A stretch of DNA of 64,000 nt from Falsirhodobacter flavus (GCA_029846755.1 JARWBI010000002.1:186001-250000), one strand, 5' to 3'. Shown: positions 9,401 to 17,745, counted from the stretch's first letter. Translations and numbers: made by a program. The notes: generated by a model not told the origin, from the letters alone.

Positions 9401-11653
9401 CGGGCGGGTCGCCGCCTCGACGAAGGGCAGGTTCAGCGCAACGGTCGCACGGCCCGATGCGTCGGTGCGGACGGGCGCAAGGCTCTCCATCGCTCCGTTG
9501 AACGGATCGTCATGCAGCCCGAAGCTGTAGCCTTCATACCCCGCCAACCCTTCGGCGGCGCGCAGCAGCACCTCGCCTTCGACCGCCAGATCGGCCCCCG
9601 GCGCACCGAACAGCCAGCGGGCGTCGATGCCAAGATCCGACGATCCGTTCAGCCGCAGATCCGGCAGGGTCATGTCGAAGTCGATCCGTTCGGGCAGGAA
9701 ATCCTCGACCAGAAAGCTTGTGGCGACCAGCGGGGGCGCTTCGGGATCGGCGCGCATCTCCAGCCGCCATGTGCCGCGCTGGGCATTCGCGGCGACCGGC
9801 AGGTCGAACACATGCCCGCCCGCGCCCGCATCCGGCACCAGTTGGCGCGACTGCTCGACCCCATCGGGACGCAGCAGAATCGCGGTCAGGGGCAGCCCCT
9901 CGACCGCGCCGGAATCGTCGCGCGCCAGTGCGGTCACATGCACCACCTCGCCCGCGCGATAGGCGCCGCGATCGGTCGTCAGGAACATGTCAACCGGCCC
10001 GGCCGCCTCGCGCCCCGCGACCCCGCGATCGGACAGGTCGAACTCGGCATCCGTCAGGGAGAGGAAGGCCAGATCGGCATCCCCCTCGCGGACCGTAACC
10101 AGCGCGGGGGTCGAACCACCCGTCCCGCGCACCAGACCGGGCGAGAAGCTGGCGCGCCCGCCTTCATCCGTCACCGCCACCGCCAGCACCTCGTTCGCGG
10201 CCGAGATGAGCGAGACCTCCACCCCCGCCTTCGCGTCGGTCGTGTTCAGGCTGCGGACGATCACGTCCAGCCCGTCCGTTCCAAGGAAGGTGGAAATGCC
10301 AAGGTCCGAGATCACGAACCACTGCCACGCGGCGGGCATCTCATATGGATCCGCCCCGGGAACGGCCGCCTTCAGCGCATAGATCCCAGCAGGCAGACCC
10401 CAGATCGCCTGATCCAGCGGCAGGCGGGTGGTCATGTCCCGGTTGGCCTCCATCGCGACTGCTCCCTCGCCCTGCCAGACGCGGTTGCCGATCGTGCCGT
10501 CCATCTCGGCCTCGCGCCAGGCATCGACGGGGGCGGCGAAGAAGCTGTCCTGCATCGCACGCAGAAGGTTGCGGTCGGCGACGTGATACAGCGACAGCTC
10601 CAACCGGTCCGTGTTCACCGTCTGGACAGGAACCGTCGCGCTGCCGGTCCTGGGCAGGACGTAACCGCGGCCCGCGAACCGCGCCGCGGGCGCGCGGTCG
10701 CGGACGTAATGCTCCTGCCGCACCTCGGCCGCCAGAACTTGCCCATCCGCCGCCGGAAGCCCGCTGCGAAAGGTCAGGGCATAGCGCTGCCCGTGCGAGA
10801 CGCCCTCAACGCAAATCTGGCGCGGGCCGTCCCGATCGACCATCAGGCCATCCGGCACCTGCACAAATGGCGCAAGGTCGGTCCCGGTCGCCAGATCGCC
10901 CGAAAAGGTGGCGCAGATGCGGGGGCGTGCGCTGTCCGATTGCACATCGGTGCCGGTGATGCGGAAGCCGAACTTGCCCGCCGCATCGGCCAGAAGCGCG
11001 GCAGTGGCATCGTTCGGCGCAACCGCCTGCGCCAGACGCAGCGCGCGCACGGTGTCGTCGCCGCGCCCTGCCGCCTCGGCTGCGGTGGCGATGGCGGTCA
11101 GCGCGGCCCGCTGCTGCTGCGGGCCAGCCGCACGAAGCCATGCGTTCACAGCAGCCGACAGCGCGGCATCCGCCTGCGGCTCGGCCCGCGCAAGAAGGCT
11201 CGCGGACCACGCGGCCCAATCCTCGGGGCTGTCGGAGACAAGCACCGCCCCGGCGGTGTCATCCCCGGCCAGCCCCTCCACCTGCGCCCGCGCCGCCGCC
11301 ATGTCGGCATCGGTCAGGAACGTGGCCTCCGCCCGCCGCGCCGCAGCCAGCGCCCCATCCGCCCCCGACAACACCACGCCCGAGATCGCACCCCCGAACC
11401 CCGAAGGGCGCCCCGCCTCGGATTTGATGAAACAGCGGTTGTTCAGGCTGTTGAACGTGAAGGCGCGGCATTCGGAATTGGTGGTGCAGGCAAGCTGGCA
11501 CCCTTGCTGCGTCGTGTCGAAGACGGTCCCGATATCGCGCCCCGGCAGGTCGGTATCGGTTCGGATCACGACCCGTGCGCCGGGGACCAGTTCCTGCGCC
11601 ACCCCCGCGCCCGCCATCAGCGCCAAAGCTGCCGCCGCCAGAATTCCGCGCAT
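6410..11653 (-). CDS. Bacterial alpha-2-macroglobulin with N-terminal PAN/Apple domain
   Basis: 1747 residues, the longest gene here. A signal peptide (MRGILAAAALALMAGAGVAQ) is followed by a cysteine-rich PAN/Apple segment at about residues 38-95, with CQLAC, SECRAFTF and CFIK giving the C-x3-C-x5-C pattern. MG domains follow, then the alpha-2-macroglobulin core and the thioester motif CTEQ in RYPYGCTEQ (about residue 1310), then the all-alpha thioester domain and a receptor-binding-like end. The family traps proteases through the thioester and is thought to protect the periplasm when peptidoglycan is damaged; the partner PBP1C would do repair. There is no lipobox, unlike E. coli YfhM, so it should be soluble or peptidoglycan-associated. 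Confidence 0.94.
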   Translation of the reverse strand: MRGILAAAALALMAGAGVAQELVPGARVVIRTDTDLPGRDIGTVFDTTQQGCQLACTTNSECRAFTFNSLNNRCFIKSEAGRPSGFGGAISGVVLSGADGALAAARRAEATFLTDADMAAARAQVEGLAGDDTAGAVLVSDSPEDWAAWSASLLARAEPQADAALSAAVNAWLRAAGPQQQRAALTAIATAAEAAGRGDDTVRALRLAQAVAPNDATAALLADAAGKFGFRITGTDVQSDSARPRICATFSGDLATGTDLAPFVQVPDGLMVDRDGPRQICVEGVSHGQRYALTFRSGLPAADGQVLAAEVRQEHYVRDRAPAARFAGRGYVLPRTGSATVPVQTVNTDRLELSLYHVADRNLLRAMQDSFFAAPVDAWREAEMDGTIGNRVWQGEGAVAMEANRDMTTRLPLDQAIWGLPAGIYALKAAVPGADPYEMPAAWQWFVISDLGISTFLGTDGLDVIVRSLNTTDAKAGVEVSLISAANEVLAVAVTDEGGRASFSPGLVRGTGGSTPALVTVREGDADLAFLSLTDAEFDLSDRGVAGREAAGPVDMFLTTDRGAYRAGEVVHVTALARDDSGAVEGLPLTAILLRPDGVEQSRQLVPDAGAGGHVFDLPVAANAQRGTWRLEMRADPEAPPLVATSFLVEDFLPERIDFDMTLPDLRLNGSSDLGIDARWLFGAPGADLAVEGEVLLRAAEGLAGYEGYSFGLHDDPFNGAMESLAPVRTDASGRATVALNLPFVEAATRPLEARITARLSEGSGRPVERELTRPVAPDAPLIGLRPMFEGVLPEGGEARFSVLSLDAGGDPTPAEARWELTRIETEYQWYQQYGNWNWEPFTTRTRVDGGEIAIDGTAQIAAPVRWGEYELHVGTSEAASSVTFSAGWYAAGDASTTPDRLEMSLDKASYAPGDEAVLRIASRSEGTALVSVLTNRVLSTQAVKVAEGETRVPLEVTAEWGAGAYVTASVLRPMDAAAGRGPTRALGIAHAAIDPGPRHLDVAIDTAPEADPRGKMDIAVRVAAPEGELVHVTIAAVDQGILNLTRFAAPDPAGHFFGQRKLGVGIRDMYGRLIDGLNGAEGQVRSGGDASAEMGLQAPPPTEAPVTLFSGPLVVGTDGTARASFDLPAFNGSVKVMAVAWSQSGVGQAQADVLVRDPVVVTASLPRFLAPGDESRLLLDVTHASGPAGRMEMEVDGAALAPFDLAEGGTQRIEVPVTAGAERIEVALTTPDGKRVTKTLALPVMANDPQVSRTTRLELAPGEVFTFDDNAYSGLTDASATLAIGPIARLNAPGLLAALHRYPYGCTEQVTSRALPLIYYDQVAQAMRLEGADDIRARIEQAVTEVLGNQGGEGGFGLWSAGSGDLWLDAYVTDFLSRAKAQGIAVPDPAFRRALDNLRNQVNYAADFDERTNGGGTGLAYALMVLAREGAAAVGDLRYYADVKGADFATPLAQAQLGAALASYGDKARSDAMFALASDRLARADDEGQVWRADYGTQRRDAAAVLTLAVEAGAEIDREPLLARTAQPGQLSTQEAAWTLLASHALVDAAPSGVTIDGAAVDGPLVRMRAPGDAPSQIRNDGDAPVALTLTAYGADRTAPAGGNGYAIARSYFTLDGSPVDPSSVAAGTRLVTVLDVTPFGPGEARLMVTDPLPAGFEIDNPNLITAGDTGALDWLRAETSVTHSEFRQDRFLTAIDRQDASPFRLAYIVRAISPGSFHHPAASVEDMYRPDYRAQTGSGRVTVTP

Positions 11654-11740
11654 GATGATCCCCCCGCCTTTTCGCTCCGGATCGTCTCACCCTTGCGCCG
11701 CCGAGGCAAGCGGCCCGCCGCCCACGGGCCGCCCATCCGG

Positions 11741-11769
11741 TTGACGGAACCCCGCCAAGGCGCGAAACG
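11741..11769 (+). promoter_or_regulatory. Possible promoter of tspO
   Basis: TTGACG at 11741-11746 is a good -35 element; the -10 position 17 bases on (GAAACG) is poor. It lies 34 bases ahead of the tspO start in the divergent gap, which supports use but does not prove it. Confidence 0.3.
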
Positions 11770-11802
11770 TTCGCGGCGCAAGGCCAGACCCGGGAGAGCC
11801 GA

Positions 11803-12246
11803 ATGAAGACCCTGATGACCTATCTGATCTTCATCGCGATCGTGCTTGCGGGCGGTCTTTACATCGGCACGGCCTATGCGCCGGGCGAATGGTATGCCGC
11901 GCTGCGCAAGCCCGTGTTCACGCCGCCGAACGCATGGTTCCCCATCGTCTGGACCACGCTTTACGTGCTGATCGGCATCGCCGGGGCGCGGGTCTGGCGG
12001 CTGCGCGGGCCGATCCTTCTGTGGGTGCTGCAACTGGCGCTGAACTTTGCATGGACGCCGGTTTTCTTCGGCGCGCACCGGATGACGGCGGGGCTCGGCA
12101 TCATCGCGCTGCTGTGGATCACGGTCATCGCCTTCATCATCCGGGCATGGCGAACCGACAAGATCGCATCGCTGCTGTTCGTGCCCTATGCGCTTTGGGT
12201 CACCGTGGCCATGGCGCTGAACGGGGCGCTGATCCTACTCAACTGA
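11803..12246 (+). CDS. tspO: TspO/MBR family tryptophan-rich sensory protein
   Basis: 147 residues, five transmembrane helices. Family marks: KPVFTPPNAWFPIVWTTLY early, LNFAWTPVFFG in the middle and WVTVAMALNG at the end. TspO sits in the outer or inner membrane, binds porphyrins and other hydrophobic ligands, and in Rhodobacter sphaeroides tunes expression of photopigment genes in response to oxygen. No bacteriochlorophyll or carotenoid genes occur in this window, so a link to photosynthesis cannot be inferred from context. GGGAGAGCC precedes the ATG. The last 12 bases overlap the end of the converging glycosyltransferase gene. Confidence 0.93.
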   Translation: MKTLMTYLIFIAIVLAGGLYIGTAYAPGEWYAALRKPVFTPPNAWFPIVWTTLYVLIGIAGARVWRLRGPILLWVLQLALNFAWTPVFFGAHRMTAGLGIIALLWITVIAFIIRAWRTDKIASLLFVPYALWVTVAMALNGALILLN

Positions 12247-13044
12247 CGGAAAGCCGTATTCCGAGATCATCGCGCGGATGGCGGCATCGTTGCCCTGCCC
12301 GGCAAGGTTCCCGCTCCGCAGGTTCGTCTCCTGCGATTCCGGCCATTCCAGCACGCGCATCTTGCCGCCGATCTTGGCCGCACGGTGGCCGTTCAGCCGG
12401 TGCATCCAGTAAAGCCAGATGTCATCGGAACTGGGGCACAGGCGGCGGAACTTCGCAGCATCGGCCGCATCCGCATGGAACACGCCCGGCGCATAAAGCA
12501 CCCCCATCACCCCGGTCGGAAAGATCAGGCCCGAGCGATCCGGCGCACGGATGCTCCAGTCCCATTCGCGATAGGGGCGCGGCGCACCGTCCGAAAGCGT
12601 GACCCGATGCGCCCGGTGCGCGGCCACCGTCGCCCCTGCCAGACGCGCCTCCACCAGACGTTCCAGCCAGTCGGCGGGGTAATAGACGTCGTCATCCGCC
12701 GTCACCAGCACATCGGCGGGAAAAGCTTCCAGCGCCGGAACGATCTTGGTGAACGATCGCATGTTCTCGGCCCGCCGGACCTCCAACCCTGGTATCGCGC
12801 GGATATCCTCGGGCAGCCGGGCCTCGTCGCCATCGGCAAGCCACAGGACGACCCGGTCCGCCGCCACCGTCTGCGTCAGGATCGACCGCAGGGTCCACCC
12901 CAGCGTTCCGAACCGCGCGGGATAGCTGGTCAGCGTCACGGTCAGCGGTTCGGACAGGCCGTGCGGGCGGGGCATGAACGCCCGCGCGGCGATCTCGGAC
13001 CGCGCACGGGTGCTGCGCCAGCGTGCTTTCAGCTTGCGCAGCAT
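12235..13044 (-). CDS. Glycosyltransferase-like protein (GT-A fold, DDD motif)
   Basis: 269 residues. The core TVTLTSYPARFGTLGWTLRSI followed by DVLVTADDDVYYP resembles GT-A fold transferases, where the acidic triad coordinates a metal and a nucleotide sugar. The C-terminal SSDDIWLYWMHRLNG could be the second acidic site. No membrane segment is visible; the basic N-terminus (RKLKARWRSTRAR) could touch the membrane. It starts one base after the stop of the upstream glycosyltransferase on the same strand, so translation is probably coupled. It likely decorates a surface polysaccharide; sugar and acceptor are unknown. Confidence 0.75.
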   Translation of the reverse strand: MLRKLKARWRSTRARSEIAARAFMPRPHGLSEPLTVTLTSYPARFGTLGWTLRSILTQTVAADRVVLWLADGDEARLPEDIRAIPGLEVRRAENMRSFTKIVPALEAFPADVLVTADDDVYYPADWLERLVEARLAGATVAAHRAHRVTLSDGAPRPYREWDWSIRAPDRSGLIFPTGVMGVLYAPGVFHADAADAAKFRRLCPSSDDIWLYWMHRLNGHRAAKIGGKMRVLEWPESQETNLRSGNLAGQGNDAAIRAMISEYGFPSVE

Positions 13045-13045
13045 C

Positions 13046-13822
13046 CTATGCGTTCCACGCGCGGCGCAGCCAGCCGGTATCGCCGATGCGCCGATACCAT
13101 TTGTGCCCCCCGCCCTCCAGAACCTCGGTCATCTTGGGGTTCCCGGCAAAGACGACGATCTTCGCGCCCGCAGGACAGGCCGGATCGCGGAAATAGCTGA
13201 CAAAGCCGCGCGGCACGCAATCGTTCTTGAAACTGACGCACCAGCCCTTGGGCCAATAGTCCAGATGCCCGTGTTTCGCCAGCTGTGCGCTCTGGAACTG
13301 CTGGCTGATCTCGAACTCGCGCGTCGCCGCTGCTGGGTCGGCAACGAAGGCGTCGAGGATGTAGCGGTGCGCCCCCAGCTCGAACCGGAAGACCGAACTG
13401 TTGCCCACCGAATGCAGGAAACGGTCGCGTGCAGGGTTCAGCCTGCGCAGTGGCTTTTTGCGGAACAGATCGTCGTCACGCAGGATCAGGAACGTGCCGC
13501 GATGGGCGAAGAACGGCTCCAGATCGTCCACGATCACCAAATCGAGGTCGAGGAACAGGGCCGTTCCTTCGATCCCCAGATCGTCGCGGAACACCGACAA
13601 CTTGCGCCAACGGCGGTCGTTGTGGCCGGCAGGCAGGCCCAGCTCCGGAATGGGCCGCACCTCGATCCCGTCGTCCAGCCCGGCGCCGTCATCGGTGAAG
13701 CAGATGAACCGATGCGGACGCGCCAGATGCCTGCGCACCCCGGCGGCAAGGTTGTTGACGTATTCGGGGCCGTAAAGGGAGCCCCATTTCATGCAGAGGA
13801 TGGAAACGCGGTCTTCCGGCAC
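13046..13822 (-). CDS. Glycosyltransferase-like protein, probable GT8-related
   Basis: 258 residues. Opening RVSILCMKWGSLYGPEYVNNL, then a substrate pocket phrase (RPHRFICFTDD) and the metal motif FLDLDLVIVDDL, which has a D-x-D core as in GT-A transferases that transfer sugars from nucleotide donors. The C-terminal part carries several cysteines (WCVSFKNDC). GTG start at 13822 with AGGAA about 9 bases upstream; the next ATG (residue 11) would remove the first beta strand. It is the middle of three same-strand transferase genes and is coupled to the one downstream. Probably surface polysaccharide modification. Confidence 0.72.
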   Translation of the reverse strand: MPEDRVSILCMKWGSLYGPEYVNNLAAGVRRHLARPHRFICFTDDGAGLDDGIEVRPIPELGLPAGHNDRRWRKLSVFRDDLGIEGTALFLDLDLVIVDDLEPFFAHRGTFLILRDDDLFRKKPLRRLNPARDRFLHSVGNSSVFRFELGAHRYILDAFVADPAAATREFEISQQFQSAQLAKHGHLDYWPKGWCVSFKNDCVPRGFVSYFRDPACPAGAKIVVFAGNPKMTEVLEGGGHKWYRRIGDTGWLRRAWNA

Positions 13823-13853
13823 GGCAATATTCCTGATCTGTCTTGCGCCTGTA

Positions 13854-14921
13854 TTAAAGACTTCTCCACGTCTTTACAAAGCGACCGTCGAAATGTGGAA
13901 CTTCGGCAGATAACGGCAGGCTCTTGCGATCCTCGTCAGCAAATCGGCCCTCATGCAAACTGATGCACAAGAAGTCGTGAAACCGGTCTGCCCGGGACTT
14001 CCATAAGGCAATCTCGCTTCGTTCCCGCAGCGAAGGTATCCCGAGACGTCCCATCCAACGATAGACCCTGTACTTTATCCTGCGCCCGATGCTGACCGAA
14101 GCAGGCTGACGATAATCCTCCGGATCGAAACCGGCCCTACAGAGCAGATCATCGTAAATACGAGTAAACTTTGGGTCGGTGGGGAAGTAGAAGTCGTCAT
14201 TTTGCCCCCACCAGGGTTTCTGACGCCGAGAAAAGTGAATGAAGACGGGATCGACGATGTCGGTGTATCCCAGTTCGAGTATCTTGGCTTGATAGTTGAA
14301 ACGCGGCCCCAACTCGACCCACTTGCCCGCATAGAACGCATTCAGGAAATCCTGATCGAAATGACGGGCATGTGGAAATTTAGTGAAATGTTGCGGGAGG
14401 AGGTCGATGTAATCGTGCCGAGAGAACATTTTAGGGTCGATAAGCAGAAAGCCGGCATTTGCATAACGGTCGGAGTCGACGCCGATGCTTTCAAGCCAGC
14501 TAGCTCTTGTCATACCCTTCAGGACCAAGGGTGCGCCGTCCAGCGTTGCATAATCGCTCACCGCACCGATTCCGTGCGGCAATGGAATGTCCCAGACCGC
14601 CTGATCTGCTTTCATACAATGGATATCAGCGTCCAGGTGAATGATGCGGGAATATTGCGTCAAGACCGACGGTGCCAACAGCCGAAGATAGACGATATTG
14701 GGCCAGCTTTTCGTTCCGGGGAGCCCCTTAGGGAGCAGCGGAGTCAGTTCTTCGTAATGATAGATGATCTTGGGATGCTTCACTTCTCTGACTAAGAAGG
14801 CACCATCGCGACGCTCGATAAAGATGTGGACGTCGCAGTCCCATTTTTCGACTAGATTGAGGGATTGCGCGCTTGCAATATCGATGAAAGCCTCATCGAC
14901 GATCATATAAAAAGCGTTCAT
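13854..14921 (-). CDS. Family 8-type glycosyltransferase, low-GC gene
   Basis: 355 residues. Early IVDEAFIDIASAQSL, then YLRLLAPSVL and RIIHLDADIHCM with the GT8 D-x-D motif, and further on NAGFLLIDPKMFS and HFDQDFLNAFY, the usual GT8 order. GT8 enzymes of this kind add galactose or glucose to lipopolysaccharide or other glycans. Start at 14921 is chosen because CGGAG lies 5 bases upstream; the frame extends 14 codons further without a site. Composition differs from its neighbours: 53% GC in the 60 bases from 14161 against 73% in the 60 bases from 12841, with more AT-rich codons. This suggests arrival by transfer. Confidence 0.82.
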   Translation of the reverse strand: MNAFYMIVDEAFIDIASAQSLNLVEKWDCDVHIFIERRDGAFLVREVKHPKIIYHYEELTPLLPKGLPGTKSWPNIVYLRLLAPSVLTQYSRIIHLDADIHCMKADQAVWDIPLPHGIGAVSDYATLDGAPLVLKGMTRASWLESIGVDSDRYANAGFLLIDPKMFSRHDYIDLLPQHFTKFPHARHFDQDFLNAFYAGKWVELGPRFNYQAKILELGYTDIVDPVFIHFSRRQKPWWGQNDDFYFPTDPKFTRIYDDLLCRAGFDPEDYRQPASVSIGRRIKYRVYRWMGRLGIPSLRERSEIALWKSRADRFHDFLCISLHEGRFADEDRKSLPLSAEVPHFDGRFVKTWRSL

Positions 14922-14937
14922 GCAAACTCCGTATCGT

Positions 14938-14972
14938 TGCATGATGCCCCGGCGGGGCATCATGCAGTTTTT
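14938..14972. terminator. Perfect 13-bp hairpin between pnp and the GT8 gene
   Basis: TGCATGATGCCCC at 14938-14950 pairs with GGGGCATCATGCA at 14954-14966 across a 3-base loop, without a mismatch. On the plus strand GTTTTT follows; on the minus strand, where both flanking genes are read, the stem is followed by ACGATACGG and no run of T. It may still end or protect the pnp transcript (14974 is the last base of pnp), but its T tract points the other way. Confidence 0.6.
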
Positions 14973-14973
14973 G

Positions 14974-17115
14974 TCAGGCCTCGCCGTCGGTCTTAGCTTC
15001 CGGTGCGATTTCCGCGCCAGTTTCCTGATCGACCATCTTCATGCCAAGGCGGACCTTGCCACGGTCGTCGAAGCCCAGCAATTTGACCTTAACTTCCTGA
15101 CCTTCCTTCAGCACCTCGTTCGGGTGCTGCAGGCGCTTGTTGGCGATCTGGGACACGTGCACCAGACCGTCGCGCTTGCCGAAGAAGTTCACGAAGGCGC
15201 CGAAATCGACCAGTTTCACGACGCGGCCGGTGTAGATCTGGCCTTCTTCGGGTTCGGCCACGATCGACCAGATCATGTCATAGGCGCGCTTGATGGCGTC
15301 CGCATCGGACGATGCGATCTTGATGACGCCGTCGTCGTTGATGTCGACCTTGGCACCCGAGGTTTCCACGATCTCGCGGATGACCTTGCCGCCCGAGCCG
15401 ATCACTTCGCGGATCTTGTCGGTCGGGATGGTCAGCGTCTCGATCTTCGGCGCATAGGCCGAGAAGGCGTTGGCCGAGGTCAGCGCCTTCGACATCTCGC
15501 CCAGGATGTGCAGACGGCCATCCTTGGCCTGTGCCAGCGCCTGTTCCATGATCGCGGGCGTGATGCCGGCAACCTTGATGTCCATCTGCATCGTGGTGAT
15601 GCCGTTCTCGGTGCCAGCAACCTTGAAGTCCATGTCGCCGAGGTGATCCTCGTCGCCAAGGATGTCGGTCAGAACGGCGAACTTGCCGTCTTCCTCAAGG
15701 ATCAGACCCATCGCGACGCCCGCGACCGGAGCCTTCAGCGGAACGCCCGCATCCATCATCGCCAGCGAGCCGCCGCAGACCGAAGCCATCGAGGACGAAC
15801 CGTTGGACTCCGTGATCTCGGACACGACGCGGACGGTATAGGGGAAGTCGGTCGCAGCAGGCAGAACCGCCTGAAGCGCGCGCCATGCCAGCTTGCCGTG
15901 GCCGATCTCGCGGCGACCGGGCGATCCGACACGGCCCACTTCACCGACCGAATAGGGCGGGAAGTTGTAGTGCAGCAGGAAGTTGGACCGCGAATTGCCG
16001 TGCAGCGCGTCGATGATCTGCTCATCCTCGCCCGTGCCCAGCGTGGTCACGACCAGCGCCTGCGTCTCGCCGCGGGTGAACAGGGCCGAGCCGTGGGTGC
16101 GCGGCAGGATGCCGGTTTCCGAGGTGATCTGACGCACGGTGGTCGTGTTGCGCCCGTCGATACGGGTGCCGTTCTTGACCACGTCGCCGCGCAGGATCGC
16201 CGATTCCAGCTTCTTGAAGGCCGAGCCGAGGTTGATGTCGGCCAGTTCCTCTTCGGTCAGGGTCGCCTTGACGGCATCGCGGGCCGCAGCGATCGCATCG
16301 ACGCGCTCGCCCTTGTCCTTGATGGCGAAGGCGGCGCGCATCTGCTTCTCGCCCGACTTCTTCACCTTGGCATAGAGCTTGGAATAGTCGGCAGGCTGGA
16401 AGTCGAAGGGTTCCTTCGCGGCTTCCTCGGCCAGGTCGATGATGAGGTCGATCACCGGCTGCATCGCCTCGTGGCCGAACTTCACGGCGCCCAGCATCTC
16501 GGCCTCGGTCAGCTCGTAGGCTTCCGATTCGACCATCATCACGGCGTCCTGCGTGCCGGCGACGACCAGATCCAGACGCTGTTCGGGGTTGTCCCGCAGC
16601 TTCTGCATGTCATCGACGGACGGGTTCAGCGTGTATTCGCCATTGACGAAACCGACGCGCGCAGCCCCGATCGGGCCCATGAACGGCACGCCAGAGATCG
16701 TCAGCGCAGCCGAGGCCGCGATCATCGCCAGAATGTCCGGTTCGTTGTGCAGATCGTGGCTCAGCACGGTGCACATCACGAGGACTTCGTTCTTGAAGCC
16801 GTCGACGAACAGCGGGCGGCACGGACGGTCGATCAGGCGCGAAACCAGCGTCTCTTTTTCGGACGGGCGGGCTTCACGCTTGAAGAAGCCGCCGGGGATC
16901 TTGCCGGCAGCATAGTATTTTTCCTGGTAATGCACGGTCAGCGGGAAGAAATCCTGCCCCGGCTTTTGCGTCTTGGCGAAGGTCACGTTTGCCATGACCG
17001 AGGTTTCGCCCAGCGTGGCGATCACGGTGCCGTCGGCTTGCCGTGCGACCTTGCCGGTTTCGAGCGTCAGCGTCTCGCCGCCCCACTCGATCGACTTTTT
17101 CGTAACGTTGAACAT
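14974..17115 (-). CDS. pnp: Polyribonucleotide nucleotidyltransferase (PNPase)
   Basis: 713 residues, standard length. It degrades RNA 3' to 5' by phosphorolysis as a trimer, in the degradosome with RNase E. Two RNase PH-like domains fill residues 1-550 ([22 protein letters not shown] and [12 protein letters not shown] in the first; [12 protein letters not shown] and [12 protein letters not shown] in the second), then a KH domain with [15 protein letters not shown] and an S1 domain with [25 protein letters not shown] precedes the ATG. It sits 148 bases behind rpsO on the same strand with a terminator-like hairpin and two more hairpins in the gap. In other bacteria this leader is the site of PNPase autocontrol. 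Confidence 0.98.
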   Translation of the reverse strand: MFNVTKKSIEWGGETLTLETGKVARQADGTVIATLGETSVMANVTFAKTQKPGQDFFPLTVHYQEKYYAAGKIPGGFFKREARPSEKETLVSRLIDRPCRPLFVDGFKNEVLVMCTVLSHDLHNEPDILAMIAASAALTISGVPFMGPIGAARVGFVNGEYTLNPSVDDMQKLRDNPEQRLDLVVAGTQDAVMMVESEAYELTEAEMLGAVKFGHEAMQPVIDLIIDLAEEAAKEPFDFQPADYSKLYAKVKKSGEKQMRAAFAIKDKGERVDAIAAARDAVKATLTEEELADINLGSAFKKLESAILRGDVVKNGTRIDGRNTTTVRQITSETGILPRTHGSALFTRGETQALVVTTLGTGEDEQIIDALHGNSRSNFLLHYNFPPYSVGEVGRVGSPGRREIGHGKLAWRALQAVLPAATDFPYTVRVVSEITESNGSSSMASVCGGSLAMMDAGVPLKAPVAGVAMGLILEEDGKFAVLTDILGDEDHLGDMDFKVAGTENGITTMQMDIKVAGITPAIMEQALAQAKDGRLHILGEMSKALTSANAFSAYAPKIETLTIPTDKIREVIGSGGKVIREIVETSGAKVDINDDGVIKIASSDADAIKRAYDMIWSIVAEPEEGQIYTGRVVKLVDFGAFVNFFGKRDGLVHVSQIANKRLQHPNEVLKEGQEVKVKLLGFDDRGKVRLGMKMVDQETGAEIAPEAKTDGEA

Positions 17116-17132
17116 GTTTCATCCTGTTCTGG

Positions 17133-17178
17133 CCGGGGGACCCTCCCCCGGTGTGGCGTCCGGACGGCACTCGTCCGG
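17133..17178 (-). promoter_or_regulatory. Paired hairpins in the pnp leader
   Basis: Two hairpins lie between rpsO and pnp. One pairs 17133-17140 with 17144-17151 (8 base pairs, CCGGGGGA and TCCCCCGG). The other pairs CCGGACG at 17160-17166 with CGTCCGG at 17172-17178. Both would be in the 5' leader of pnp mRNA. In E. coli a leader stem cut by RNase III lets PNPase limit its own mRNA; these may serve the same role, which is inference. Confidence 0.45.
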
Positions 17179-17225
17179 GGTCCTTGTCATTCTGCCGCCG
17201 GGCCGGACCTGTGCCCCGCGATGCG

Positions 17226-17256
17226 AAAACGGCGACGCGCCCCGGAGGGCGCGTCG
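17226..17256 (-). terminator. Terminator or attenuator behind rpsO
   Basis: On the minus strand CGACGCGCCC pairs with GGGCGCGTCG (plus-strand 17247-17256 and 17233-17242) across a 4-base loop; TTTT follows near 17229-17226. It begins 8 bases past the rpsO stop, so it should end part of the rpsO transcripts and reduce read-through into pnp. Confidence 0.75.
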
Positions 17257-17263
17257 GAAAGCG

Positions 17264-17533
17264 TCAGCGGCGCAGGCCCAGACGACCGATCAGGGTCGTG
17301 TAACGGGCTTCGTCCTTGGCTTTGAGGTAGTCTAGCAGCTTGCGGCGCTGGGCCACCATCATCAGAAGGCCACGACGGGAGTGGTTGTCCTTCTTGTGCG
17401 ACTTGAAGTGCTCGGTCAGCGTTGCGATCCGCGACGACAGGACGGCGACCTGAACTTCGGGCGAACCGGTGTCGCCTTCCTTGGTCGCGTATTCCTTGAT
17501 GAGGCGGTTCTTTTCTTCGACGGTGATCGACAT
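17264..17533 (-). CDS. rpsO: 30S ribosomal protein S15
   Basis: 89 residues, exactly the family size. Opens [12 protein letters not shown] and contains the S15 signature [17 protein letters not shown] followed by [15 protein letters not shown], which contacts helix 22 of 16S rRNA, then [14 protein letters not shown]15 binds 16S rRNA early in assembly of the small-subunit platform. AGGAGAC lies upstream of the ATG. It is the first gene of an rpsO-pnp pair, an order kept in most Proteobacteria. The gap upstream contains TATACG on the minus strand as a possible -10 (about 17627-17632), with no convincing -35. Confidence 0.98.
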   Translation of the reverse strand: MSITVEEKNRLIKEYATKEGDTGSPEVQVAVLSSRIATLTEHFKSHKKDNHSRRGLLMMVAQRRKLLDYLKAKDEARYTTLIGRLGLRR

Positions 17534-17745
17534 CGGATGTCTCCTGATATGAGTGTGACGGCACGAGCCAGGATGTCGTCCAGCAAGGCCCTTGGCACCG
17601 CCCCAAGCAGGGCGGATGCGCGCGTATAGGGGAAATCGGCCGAAAGGGGAAGCGTTTTCGCGTTAACCTTCCATGCAGAACGGCGCGTGAACACCCCTTG
17701 GTTCGTGATATGGCTGCAGGGGCGAATTCGTCAACGGGGCGTGTC

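Noticed and set aside
7751-11806. A 1351-codon open frame antisense to the alpha-2-macroglobulin gene
   Set aside because: The opposite frame has the full domain order, thioester motif and signal peptide. Long antisense frames are expected in such GC-rich DNA; this one has no recognisable domain.
14920-17325. An 801-codon open frame antisense to pnp
   Set aside because: The opposite frame is complete PNPase with KH and S1 domains; the antisense product looks like nothing known.
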